Source: Ureibacillus endophyticus (lineage in GTDB: Bacteria; Bacillota; Bacilli; Bacillales_A; Planococcaceae). From it: a stretch of DNA of 64,000 nt. A program made the translations under genes and the position numbers. Positions 19,867-27,808 of this stretch are shown one piece after another (positions within the stretch are counted from its first letter, which is position 1; each line of letters opens with the position of its first letter). The notes below the pieces were generated by a model. It was not told the origin of the DNA, made no database searches, and worked only from the letters and a program-made list of their open reading frames with translations. The DNA lies in assembly GCF_003628435.1 (NCBI RefSeq), contig NZ_RBZN01000001.1, forward strand, positions 205,159 to 269,158. The letters run 5' to 3'.

Positions 19867-20732
19867 AGTGCAAGCTTCCTTAATATATATTCTGTTAATT
19901 TTTCTCCAACATTTACACCTGTCACATTATAAATGTTTCGAATATGGGCAGCTGCATTAACCTCACATACAATAGGTTCTTCATTTTTCCCGAATAACAA
20001 GTCTACACCTGCATACTCTGCTCCTAATGCTTTCGCAGCTTGTTTGGCAATGTTAATTTGTTTTTCTGTAAGTTCGACACGCTCTGCAGTACCGCCATTT
20101 GTAATATTTGCGCGGAAATCTGTTTCAGAATGGCGATACATAGCAGCTACTACTTCTTCGCCAACTATGTTTACTCGTATATCTCGGCCTTTGCTTGATG
20201 CAATGAACTCTTGGAACACAAAGTCTACACCATTTAATTCCTCAACTTTTTCATAAAATTGTTCTTCTGTCTCAATTAAATATACTTTCATCCCAAAAGA
20301 GCCATGTCCTTCTTTAATAATCATTGGCAATTTTAGTTGTGCGATTACTTTTTCAAAATAACCGGTTTGTTTTATTGAGAAATTTTTATAAATTTTTGGA
20401 GCAATAATTGTTTTCGGAATTGGTATGTTAGCTTGGGATAATTTTAAGTATTGTTTTGCTTTATTATCACATGTTTCAATAATATCCGGGTCATTAAATA
20501 CTGGTATACCTTGTTGTTTTAGAAATTGGCCTAATAAAACGTCCTTGTCGAGGAAAATGACAAAATCTGGTCGATCTTCTAAGTCAATTTGTAAATTCAT
20601 CATTACATCACAGTTTTTTAATACAACAGGTTCCACATTATATTTTTTTACGGCTTCAGCCATTAAATTAGCTTGGTCAACAAATTTTTCTGATATAAGA
20701 CTTCCATTATAAATAATCCAACAGTTTGTCAT
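19863..20732 (-). CDS. ATP-grasp ligase, RimK-like (first of a pair)
   Basis: Predicted ATP-grasp carboxylate-amine ligase, 289 residues, related to RimK/LysX-type enzymes. An N-terminal pre-ATP-grasp Rossmann-like part contains PDFVIFLDKDVLLGQFL, as expected for substrate or cofactor docking. It is followed by LPMIIKEGHGSFGMKV, the QEFIASSKGRDIRVNIVG strand, and the metal-binding end with GVDLLF and CEVNAAAHIRN. The catalytic E-x-N is intact, unlike in its neighbour. AGGAGG precedes the ATG. It is divergent from folC and transcribed together with the second ATP-grasp gene. The reaction product is not known. Confidence 0.8.
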   Translation of the reverse strand: MTNCWIIYNGSLISEKFVDQANLMAEAVKKYNVEPVVLKNCDVMMNLQIDLEDRPDFVIFLDKDVLLGQFLKQQGIPVFNDPDIIETCDNKAKQYLKLSQANIPIPKTIIAPKIYKNFSIKQTGYFEKVIAQLKLPMIIKEGHGSFGMKVYLIETEEQFYEKVEELNGVDFVFQEFIASSKGRDIRVNIVGEEVVAAMYRHSETDFRANITNGGTAERVELTEKQINIAKQAAKALGAEYAGVDLLFGKNEEPIVCEVNAAAHIRNIYNVTGVNVGEKLTEYILRKLAL

Positions 20733-20823
20733 AAGAACCTCCTTGAGTATAGTTTAACACTCTAATAAGTATTTGATAATGTTATAATTGAACGTAACTT
20801 AATTAAATGTTAAAGGGTGTATT

Positions 20824-22083
20824 GTGTTGATCGTAGGATTGGATAAGTATAAAAACGAATGGAATATAAAAAGTAGTAATGAAATTAAACCAGGATTAGA
20901 TGCAATTAAACATGCATTAAACTTATTAGATAATCCACAGGATAAACTTTCTGTTGTCCATATTGCAGGGACGAATGGAAAGGGCTCTACATTAACGTTT
21001 ATTGAACAAATCGCAATGCACCATGGATTAAATGTGGGCAAATTTATGTCGCCATGTATTGTTGATGTACATGACCAGATTCAATCAAATGGTGAATCAA
21101 TTACAGAGCAAGAATTCAATCAAATCTTTGAACGAATGCAACGTGCTGGATTAAGTGGGAAACTAACAGATTTCGAACTTTTAACATGCGCGGCATTTCT
21201 TTATTTCGTCAATAAAAAAGTCGATTTAGTTTTACTTGAAACAGGGATGGGAGGGCGAGAAGATTGTACAAATGTTGTCACTCCGATCGTCTCTGTAATA
21301 ACAAGTATTTCGTTGGAACATACCAAATTTTTAGGATCTGACATTTCAAGTATTGCAAAGCATAAAGCTGGAATTATAAAACATGAAAAGCCTGTTGTAG
21401 TGGGGGTATTACCTGAGGATGCTATGAATGTTATTGAAGACGAAGCCTCTGAAAAAAATTCGCCCTTGTATGTTCTGGGTAGACAAATTTATGTGATACC
21501 TTCTACTAATGGAGACCGCTATTTAAATGAAATTCTAGGAATTGATATTTCTCATTTAAACAGAACTCTTCCAGGTGATCATCAAGGTGAAAACATGACT
21601 TTGGCAATAACCGCGTTTTTAGAAGTGGCAAAACATTTTTCAGTAAAAGTAGACGCTGAAAAAATTAAGGAAGGTGTGCACAATTCTAAACTGCAAGGTA
21701 GATTTGAGGAAGTGCTGCAAAATGTTTATTTTGATGGAGCACATAATCCTGCAAGTTCACAAATGCTAGTGAGCACTATTAAACAACAATTTCCCAATGA
21801 ATATATCCGTTTCATCATTGGCATGTTAGCGGATAAGGACGTTAAAAATGTGCTTGCTATTCTGGAGACGGTAAGTGATGAATTTTATTTTGTTGATTTT
21901 TCAAATTCACGCGCAATGAATGCTGAGCAGATGTTGAAACTTTCTAATGCAACAAAGAAAAACGTGTTGAAAGATAGGGAAGGTTTCATTAAAAGTTGCA
22001 CAAAATTACCAGGGAAAACAATTGTCACGGGATCACTTTATTTATTAACGGATTTAAGAAAAGAGATTTTAAACATTGAATGA
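20824..22083 (+). CDS. folC: Folylpolyglutamate synthase / dihydrofolate synthase
   Basis: Mur-ligase-family ATPase that adds glutamate to (dihydro)folates, keeping them in the cell. The 419-residue protein has IKPGLDAIKHAL near its start and the P-loop HIAGTNGKGST at 47-56. The Mur-ligase central block LETGMGGREDCTNV follows near 140, and a C-terminal FDGAHNPAS block is also present. A GTG at 20824 with AAGGGTG upstream is taken as the start; the next codon, TTG, is an alternative. It is divergent from the ATP-grasp pair. In B. subtilis folC follows valS and is followed by comC; comC is not found here. Confidence 0.94.
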   Translation: MLIVGLDKYKNEWNIKSSNEIKPGLDAIKHALNLLDNPQDKLSVVHIAGTNGKGSTLTFIEQIAMHHGLNVGKFMSPCIVDVHDQIQSNGESITEQEFNQIFERMQRAGLSGKLTDFELLTCAAFLYFVNKKVDLVLLETGMGGREDCTNVVTPIVSVITSISLEHTKFLGSDISSIAKHKAGIIKHEKPVVVGVLPEDAMNVIEDEASEKNSPLYVLGRQIYVIPSTNGDRYLNEILGIDISHLNRTLPGDHQGENMTLAITAFLEVAKHFSVKVDAEKIKEGVHNSKLQGRFEEVLQNVYFDGAHNPASSQMLVSTIKQQFPNEYIRFIIGMLADKDVKNVLAILETVSDEFYFVDFSNSRAMNAEQMLKLSNATKKNVLKDREGFIKSCTKLPGKTIVTGSLYLLTDLRKEILNIE

Positions 22084-22101
22084 TTGAAAACAAAAAAATA
22101 T

Positions 22102-22198
22102 GCAAATAGTGATAAGTAATAATGTTGGAATTTATCGTTTAATAGTACTATTTGCGAATTATTTTTTAAGCGAGGCGACATTAGTTTCGCTTTTTTTC
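22102..22198 (+). terminator. Terminator region after folC
   Basis: Two candidate structures lie in tandem: GCAAATAGT (22102-22110) against ACTATTTGC with inner GATAA/TTATC pairing, then AAGCGA (22168-22173) against TCGCTT with a T-run. Either could end the folC transcript. Confidence 0.5.
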
Positions 22199-22235
22199 GT
22201 TCTATTTTTGATACGGTTAATATGAGGTGAAGCGA

Positions 22236-22880
22236 ATGAAATTTCCAAATGTTATAGGAAAAAGAGATCTAATGCATGCGGCGATAATTGGATCAGTTGC
22301 AGGCTTAGCAGGTGTTCTATTTTTCATATTATTACTAAGTTCAATGGATTCTAATGAACAACAACAGCAACAGGCAACGAATCAAGTTGAGGAAGAAGAA
22401 GTAATACCAGTTCAATCATCTGAAGAACCAAAAGTAGACAAAATGGCAGTGGAATTTTTCGCAAACCAACATGGTGTATTCTCAAGTCATAAATCAGCTT
22501 TGGATTTTATCGCTGGTTACGCCTCATTAAATACGAGCGCAATCGTTGAAATAGATGGGAACTTTTACGTTTGGTCTTCTGTTACACCTGTAAAAGAGGA
22601 ACTTGTAATTTCAGACAATCCGACATCTTTTGCTAAATCTTTTACTTTTTCCGGTTCAGCTTGTTCTAACCCCGCGTTACAATCTTTACCAACACATTTG
22701 CAAAGTAATAATCCGTCAAAATTTTATTTTGAAGATACGAAAGAACCTGACAGTATTCCATCTGATTGGGATTCCATAACTTCAGCATTATCAAGCATTT
22801 CAGGTGATTTAAGTGTTGTGAGATTACACCTAATTACACATTATTTTAATGAAAACGACTGTATGAAAATTAAATTATAA
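22236..22880 (+). CDS. SpoIIB-like membrane protein with SPOR-type C-terminal region
   Basis: A 214-residue protein with a short cytoplasmic N-terminus, one membrane helix (about residues 17-35, IIGSVAGLAGVLFFILLL), a Gln/Glu-rich linker and a C-terminal part. The block FFANQHGVFSSHKSALDFI near 75-93, followed by AIVEIDGNFYVWSSV, looks like a divergent SPOR fold. It lies between folC and maf, where B. subtilis has spoIIB, a SPOR protein involved in septal peptidoglycan dissolution at engulfment. GAGGTG lies 6 nt before the ATG at 22236, so the upstream in-frame GTG at 22227 is not used. The assignment is mainly positional; sequence similarity cannot be measured here. Confidence 0.55.
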   Translation: MKFPNVIGKRDLMHAAIIGSVAGLAGVLFFILLLSSMDSNEQQQQQATNQVEEEEVIPVQSSEEPKVDKMAVEFFANQHGVFSSHKSALDFIAGYASLNTSAIVEIDGNFYVWSSVTPVKEELVISDNPTSFAKSFTFSGSACSNPALQSLPTHLQSNNPSKFYFEDTKEPDSIPSDWDSITSALSSISGDLSVVRLHLITHYFNENDCMKIKL

Positions 22881-22975
22881 TAGGTCGTTTTTGGGGTAAA
22901 AAGAGGATTTAGGGAATTCCTCGAAATTTTTCAAAATGCACTTCCTAAGCTATTATATAGTTAGGAGGAATGGAA

Positions 22976-23563
22976 ATGAATTTTACTACTGATGAACAAA
23001 TTATTTTAGCTTCAGCATCACCAAGAAGGAAAGAACTATTTGAAAAACTAGGAATTCCTTTTGAGGTTATAACAAGTGATGTTATTGAGACAACGGTAAC
23101 TGCTAATACGATGTTAGATTATGTTCGGGATGTAGCTTTGTTAAAAACTCGTGACGTGGCAAAAAAAGTAGTGGGGAAAACAATTATTGGGGCTGATACG
23201 ATAGTTGTTTTTGAAGACATACTACTACATAAACCTAAAACACGTGAAGAAGCTATAACTCACTTACAAAAGTTATCTAACAACCATCACCAGGTAATGA
23301 CAGGTGTTGCAATCATTCAGCAGGATAGTACAGAATTTACTTTTGTAGAAGTTACAGAAGTGTACTTTAAAAATCTGTCGCAAAAATTAATTGAAGCCTA
23401 TGTTGATACTGGTGACCCTTTTGATAAAGCAGGAGGTTATGGAATTCAAACTGACGGTGTTTTATTTGTCGACCATATTAATGGTGATTATAACAATGTC
23501 GTAGGACTCCCTTTAGCTAGTCTATTCGAAAAATTAGTTGAACTAGATATTATTAAAATATAA
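22976..23563 (+). CDS. maf: Maf family nucleoside triphosphate pyrophosphatase
   Basis: House-cleaning pyrophosphatase (dTTP/UTP type), also linked to septum inhibition in B. subtilis. The 195-residue protein has the conserved ILASASPRRKEL motif near residues 10-21, the TIIGADTIV block and KAGGYGIQ near 150. The ATG at 22976 is chosen over 22970 because AGGAGG at 22963-22968 then has proper spacing. It is followed closely by radC, probably in one transcript. Confidence 0.94.
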   Translation: MNFTTDEQIILASASPRRKELFEKLGIPFEVITSDVIETTVTANTMLDYVRDVALLKTRDVAKKVVGKTIIGADTIVVFEDILLHKPKTREEAITHLQKLSNNHHQVMTGVAIIQQDSTEFTFVEVTEVYFKNLSQKLIEAYVDTGDPFDKAGGYGIQTDGVLFVDHINGDYNNVVGLPLASLFEKLVELDIIKI

Positions 23564-23577
23564 GGGAAGTGGTAGGG

Positions 23578-24132
23578 ATGACGATTCCATTTCCAGAGTT
23601 GATGATTCGTGATGTCCATGTAGACGATCGACCGAGGGAAAGGTTAATCAATCAAGGTGCTCAAAGTTTATCTAATCAAGAACTAATCGCGATTTTATTA
23701 CGTACTGGTACAAAGCAAGAGTCAGTGTTAACTCTTGCTAATCGCGTTTTAAATTATTTTGAAAAATTACATGGGTTAAAACACGCTACTTTAGAAGAGA
23801 TAGTCTCGATTAAAGGGATTGGTGAAGCAAAGGCTGTACAACTTCTTGCAGCCATTGAACTCGGAAGAAGATTAGCCCAAAAACAAGTAGATTCGCGCTT
23901 TACCATCCGATCTCCACAAGATGCTGCTACGTTCCTAATGCCTGAAATGTCCTCGCTTCAACAAGAACATTTTGTAGTTCTTTTCTTAAATGTTAAAAAT
24001 CAAGTATTGCACAAACAAACAATATTTATCGGAAGCTTAAATTCAAGTATCGTCCATCCACGCGAAATATTCCGTGAAGCCGTTAAACGATCAGCAGCAT
24101 CAATTATATGTGCACATAATCACCCAAGCGGA
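23578..24132 (+). CDS. radC: RadC (JAMM-domain protein), exon 1 of an intron-split gene
   Basis: First 185 codons of RadC, starting at the ATG at 23578 with AAGGGAAG upstream; an in-frame GTG at 23569 is closer to the site and less likely. The N-terminal helix-hairpin-helix part, with SIKGIGEAKAVQLLAA, is complete. The JAMM motif starts with HNHPSG, and the frame is then cut in phase 0 by a group II intron after base 24132. Unspliced mRNA would add four intron-encoded residues before a stop at 24142. RadC function is unsettled; the JAMM fold predicts metal-dependent isopeptidase or nuclease-like activity. Joining to exon 2 gives 231 residues, the normal length. Confidence 0.93.
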
Positions 24133-24401
24133 GTGCGCCTGTAATGTATATAAATTCAGCGTTTTCAAAAGAAAACTAGAACTTCTCACAATGTTCTATG
24201 GTCAGCGTCTTACCTTGCAAGGAAACTTATAAAGGGAACATAGCATGACGTGAAAAGGAGAATAGACAATGTAGCTATCAACATTGAATCAGTTCTTCAG
24301 ACCAAGTGATGTATGGTAAAAGCTATACTGCCTGAATCCTAGACAGATGAGTGTTGGGTGTGCCATTGCCTACGATAGCTAACAGGTAATGAGGATAAAA
24401 T

Positions 24402-24436
24402 GGGTGACAATTAAAGTCTATTGGAATTTTCCGCTT
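24402..24436 (+). other. Intron exon-binding sites EBS2 and EBS1
   Basis: EBS2 is at 24402-24407 and EBS1 at 24430-24436. Together they give 13 uninterrupted Watson-Crick pairs with the 5' exon at 24120-24132, an exact fit to this insertion site. Confidence 0.88.
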
Positions 24437-24694
24437 TCCTATCCATAGTGAGATTTATCCTTCAATCCTCTGGTAGAGGAAAATGTCGAAAGGGATACCT
24501 AACCATCACGAAACTGAATTTATATGTAATGCAGGGATTGCCTAAGTGTGAGTGCCTTATTGGCTATAATATATTGGTATTTGAAAATCACATATGGCAA
24601 CGGAGTCTTCATAGTACTCAACGTTTGCTTGTAATGAGTTTAGCAAGGGGAAGGAAGACAGGTTGTTTCTTAAACGTTTAGGCTGGAAGGAGTC

Positions 24695-25903
24695 ATGAAC
24701 ATGGCATCAAATCCATTTCAACAGTTAGACGTTTACTTGAAAATTTCTCGTAAAAATAAAAAGTTAAAAGATTGTTATCGTCTACTTTATCACAAAGAAT
24801 TGTGGAACAAAGCATATACTAACCTTTATCCAAACACTAATATTGATGAAAAAATTATCGAAAATATCATTGAAAGATTACGACATGGTACATACCGCTT
24901 CTTCCCAATTCGACAAACAAGTCAAATAAATTTTCAAGATAGATTAATGTTTGAGGTTTTGAATATGATGCTTCAAAAAATATATGAACCAATTTTCAGC
25001 GAGCATTCACATTGTTCAATAAAAAATCGCAACTACCATACGGCATTACTTGATATTAAAGATAATTGGAGAGGGATAACTTGGTGTATTCATGGTGAAA
25101 TTGGGGGAAATTGGAGTCCAATTCATTTTCAAATATTATTGAACTTATTAGGCCAAAAAATAGAAGATCGACGTTTTTTATTACTTATTCACGATGCCCT
25201 TAAATGTGGTGTTCTAAATGGTTGGAAAATAAATGAAACACAAACTAGCAACTTTTCAAAATTGCTTTTAAATATTTATCTACATGAATTTGATTCGTTT
25301 ATAGGGTACCATTTAAATGTAAAACATGTAAGATTTGCTAATATTTTTGTAATTGGGATTGTTGGTACAAAGGAAAGTGCTCGAAAGATACAATTTTTAA
25401 TTAGTGAATTTCTAATGGACAAGTTACATCTTAGTGAAGAAAAGACTCTAATCACTCACATTGAAAAGGAAATACCATTTTTAGGATATGAATTTACTTT
25501 AAACAAACAATGGAACCAATCTATTATGATAAAAATACCTGCTAAAAGTATACAAACCTTTGCATCAAAAAATGGTTATGGGAATTTACAAAATTTCACG
25601 GTGGAGCCCAGAAGAAAACTAACAAATCTTTCTGATACCGAAATTTTGTTAACTTATAATAAAGAGCTAGAAATAATCGCAAATTATTATAAACTAGCAG
25701 ATAACTTTCACATATTAAACAAATTATTTTATTTAGCAGAACGCAGTTTTCTTAAAACTATTGCCTTTAAAAGAAGAAGTACTTCTAAAAAGGTTGCAAT
25801 GAGGATGAGACGATATCAACAAGGGCGTTTATGTTTAGTTCAGCACAAGCAAGGTAATCAAATAGTACATACATTCCTTAAACTAAAAGATTTAAAAAAG
25901 TAG
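24695..25903 (+). CDS. ltrA-like: Group II intron-encoded maturase with degenerate reverse transcriptase
   Basis: A 402-residue intron-encoded protein, about 200 residues shorter than the full-length relatives I know (near 600). The start has GGAAGGAG upstream. Residues 1-100 (SNPFQQLDVYLKISRKNKK..., FSEHSH at 101-106) and 305-375 (the maturase/X region, RRSTSKKVAMRMRRYQQG) look well preserved. The RT core does not. The YADD position reads FANI (214-217). The block normally carrying the first catalytic Asp reads HGEIGGNWSPI (133-143). The G(I/T)PQGG block is replaced by a short Asn/Ser stretch before LLLNIYLHEFD (190-200). The linker before YADD is lost, and the RGFRP-type motif reads HCSIKNRN. 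No HNH domain is present. The frame is nevertheless fully open, consistent with selection for splicing help alone. Confidence 0.9.
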   Translation: MNMASNPFQQLDVYLKISRKNKKLKDCYRLLYHKELWNKAYTNLYPNTNIDEKIIENIIERLRHGTYRFFPIRQTSQINFQDRLMFEVLNMMLQKIYEPIFSEHSHCSIKNRNYHTALLDIKDNWRGITWCIHGEIGGNWSPIHFQILLNLLGQKIEDRRFLLLIHDALKCGVLNGWKINETQTSNFSKLLLNIYLHEFDSFIGYHLNVKHVRFANIFVIGIVGTKESARKIQFLISEFLMDKLHLSEEKTLITHIEKEIPFLGYEFTLNKQWNQSIMIKIPAKSIQTFASKNGYGNLQNFTVEPRRKLTNLSDTEILLTYNKELEIIANYYKLADNFHILNKLFYLAERSFLKTIAFKRRSTSKKVAMRMRRYQQGRLCLVQHKQGNQIVHTFLKLKDLKK

Positions 25904-25991
25904 TGGTAATTGGCAAATACGAAATCTGGCCGCTAGAAATGGACCCATAGCAAACATACTACGAGAAGTAATTCCTGGTTAAACAACTGGC

Positions 25992-26025
25992 GAGCCGTAT
26001 ACATTGAAAAGTGTACGTACGGTTC
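25992..26025 (+). other. Group II intron domain V
   Basis: A 34-nt hairpin with arms GAGCCGTATACATT and GTGTACGTACGGTTC and a GAAA-type loop. This is the catalytic core of the ribozyme and appears intact, with no arm mismatches beyond the usual bulge. Confidence 0.92.
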
Positions 26026-26086
26026 TGAGTGGGGAATTTTGAAACCGGTTATGGTAACATAACACGGCGCATCATTTCTACACTAC

Positions 26087-26227
26087 AATGCTACACCAAG
26101 CCCAGAGGACATTGATGTAACAAAACGTTTGCAAGAAGCGGGATATATCATAGGCATTGAATTGATTGATCATGTCATAATTGGTGATCATCAATTTATC
26201 AGCTTAAAAGAAAAAGGATATATGTAA
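26087..26227 (+). CDS. radC: RadC, exon 2 of the intron-split gene
   Basis: Last 46 codons of RadC, in frame with exon 1 after removal of 24133-26086. It begins with [15 protein letters not shown], which supplies the third JAMM metal ligand (the Asp of PED) spaced ten residues from the second histidine, and ends [10 protein letters not shown]. It has no start codon or ribosome-binding site of its own, so it is made only from spliced RNA. Confidence 0.92.
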   Translation, partial: NATPSPEDIDVTKRLQEAGYIIGIELIDHVIIGDHQFISLKEKGYM

Positions 26228-26315
26228 TTGTTAGAACTTGAATTTTTTCAAATTAGGATTCGTAAATTTGAATGTTTTTACGTATACTTATAATGATGAA
26301 GTAATAGTTAGAAGG

Positions 26316-26356
26316 AAAATGGACGCCTCAAGAACTTTGAGACGTCCATTTTTGAT
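26316..26356 (+). terminator. Rho-independent terminator after radC
   Basis: The stem AAAATGGACG-CTCAA pairs with TTGAG-CGTCCATTTT and ends in T residues. It separates the maf-radC transcript from the mre genes. Confidence 0.82.
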
Positions 26357-26687
26357 GGAATCTTTCTTACTTTTTTATTAAGACGGATTTTCCCTTCAAA
26401 TTTGGGTAAATTAAAGTAAAAATAAAGTAACAAATCGATGTTAAAAACATTACTAATATTTCCTTAAAAGGAGTAAAATTAAGATTTGAAAATTAATTTT
26501 ATTACTGTATTATTTCATCGAACCATTTCTTTTAAATTTCGTCATTTGAATGGTGAAGTTGTTACACGATTGTAAAAACTTACATATTTATTTTATTTGT
26601 TTCAAAGCCACAATCGAAATACAATGAAAAATGTCGATTAAAATTGATTGTCAATAGACAAATGTGGTAGAACAGTACATGTGATAC
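26357..26687. other. Gene-free AT-rich stretch upstream of mreB
   Basis: No coding frame or structured RNA is recognised. It presumably holds mreB control elements. Confidence 0.4.
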
Positions 26688-26716
26688 TATAATTTTTCGA
26701 GCTTTTCAGCTATAAT
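26688..26716 (+). promoter_or_regulatory. Two candidate -10 boxes upstream of mreB
   Basis: Perfect TATAAT hexamers lie at 26688-26693 and 26711-26716, 62-85 bp before the mreB start. Neither has a convincing -35 element, so promoter use is uncertain. Confidence 0.4.
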
Positions 26717-26777
26717 AAATTTTATGATTTTAGGCATTGGAATGAGAATGGTCTAAAAAGAGAAAGGGAGTACAAAA

Positions 26778-27797
26778 TTGTTTGGATTAGGAAATAAAGA
26801 TGTCGGGATTGATCTTGGCACAGCAAATACACTTGTATTTATTAAAGGAAAAGGTATCGTTTTACGCGAGCCTTCTGTTGTCGCAAAAAATACTAAAACT
26901 GGAGACATCGTTGCTGTTGGTAATGATGCGAAAAATATGATTGGACGTACACCAGGGTCGATTGTTGCAATTCGTCCAATGAAAGATGGGGTTATTGCAG
27001 ATTTTGATATCACAACTGCAATGATACAATATTATTTAAAACAAGCATTAAAAAATTCAGGTTCAAATTGGAAAAAACCAAATGTAATGATTTGTGTTCC
27101 TTATGGCATTACTTCAGTTGAGCAGCGAGCAGTAATCGATGCATCAAGACAAGCTGGAGCTAAAGAAGCGTTTACCATTGAAGAACCGTTCGCAGCAGCG
27201 ATTGGAGCTGATTTGCCAGTATGGGATCCAACTGGTTCTATGGTTGTAGACATCGGTGGAGGAACAACTGAGGTTGCCGTAATTTCTTTAGGCGGTATCG
27301 TTACTAGTGAATCAGTTCGCATTGGTGGCGACGCAATGGATCAATCAATTATTAGTTATATTAGAAAAACATATAACTTAACAATTGGTGAACGTACAGC
27401 TGAGAAAATTAAGATTGAAATTGGTACAGCTCGAGTAGATGACAGTAATGAAAAAATGGAAATCCGTGGACGTGACCTTTTAACAGGACTACCAAAAACA
27501 ATCGAAATTTCATCAGAAGAAATTTCTGAATCATTACGTGAAGCAATTTCTGCAATTACTGATGGAGTTAAGAAAACATTAGAGCAAACACCTCCTGAAC
27601 TTTCTGCAGACGTTATGGAACGAGGGATTGTATTAACAGGTGGTGGAGCACTTTTACGTAATCTTGATAAAGTAATCAGTGACGAAACGAATATGCCTGT
27701 ATTTATCGCAGAAAATCCACTAGACTGTGTTGCAATCGGAACAGGTAAAGCTTTAGAACATATTGATTTAGTTCGTTCACAGCAAATGAAAAAATAG
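26778..27797 (+). CDS. mreB: Rod shape-determining protein MreB
   Basis: Bacterial actin that forms membrane-associated filaments and directs lateral cell-wall synthesis. The 339-residue protein has the phosphate-1 motif [10 protein letters not shown] near 9-18, phosphate-2 [19 protein letters not shown] near 155-173, and an adenosine motif [16 protein letters not shown] near 285-300. It starts with TTG at 26778, preceded by AAAGGGAG. It opens an mreBCD-minCD gene set, as in B. subtilis. The short N-terminus MFGLGNKD can act as the membrane-binding part. Confidence 0.96.
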   Translation: MFGLGNKDVGIDLGTANTLVFIKGKGIVLREPSVVAKNTKTGDIVAVGNDAKNMIGRTPGSIVAIRPMKDGVIADFDITTAMIQYYLKQALKNSGSNWKKPNVMICVPYGITSVEQRAVIDASRQAGAKEAFTIEEPFAAAIGADLPVWDPTGSMVVDIGGGTTEVAVISLGGIVTSESVRIGGDAMDQSIISYIRKTYNLTIGERTAEKIKIEIGTARVDDSNEKMEIRGRDLLTGLPKTIEISSEEISESLREAISAITDGVKKTLEQTPPELSADVMERGIVLTGGGALLRNLDKVISDETNMPVFIAENPLDCVAIGTGKALEHIDLVRSQQMKK

Positions 27798-27808
27798 GGG
27801 GGATAGCA

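Larger units (their letters stand above)
24133..26086 (+). mobile_element. Group II intron within radC (1,954 nt)
   Basis: The 5' end reads GTGCG, the group II consensus, and the 3' end is AC, fitting the AY rule. Domain V at 25992-26025 begins GAGCCGTAT and ends GTACGGTTC around a GAAA loop. Domain VI follows to 26086. EBS1 (TCCGCTT, 24430-24436) is the exact complement of the last seven exon bases (24126-24132). EBS2 (GGGTGA, 24402-24407) is the exact complement of the six bases before them (24120-24125). Domains I-III occupy 24133-24694 and an open reading frame lies in domain IV. Removal restores the radC frame. The element appears fit to splice, but its encoded protein lacks RT catalytic residues. 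Confidence 0.95.

Noticed and set aside
24421..24681. 86-aa ORF in the 5' part of the intron
   Set aside because: It covers EBS1 and the folded domains I-III of the ribozyme and lacks a proper ribosome-binding site.
24133..26086. Insertion sequence disrupting radC
   Set aside because: There are no terminal inverted repeats, target duplication or transposase; group II ends, domain V and EBS/IBS pairing explain the insertion.
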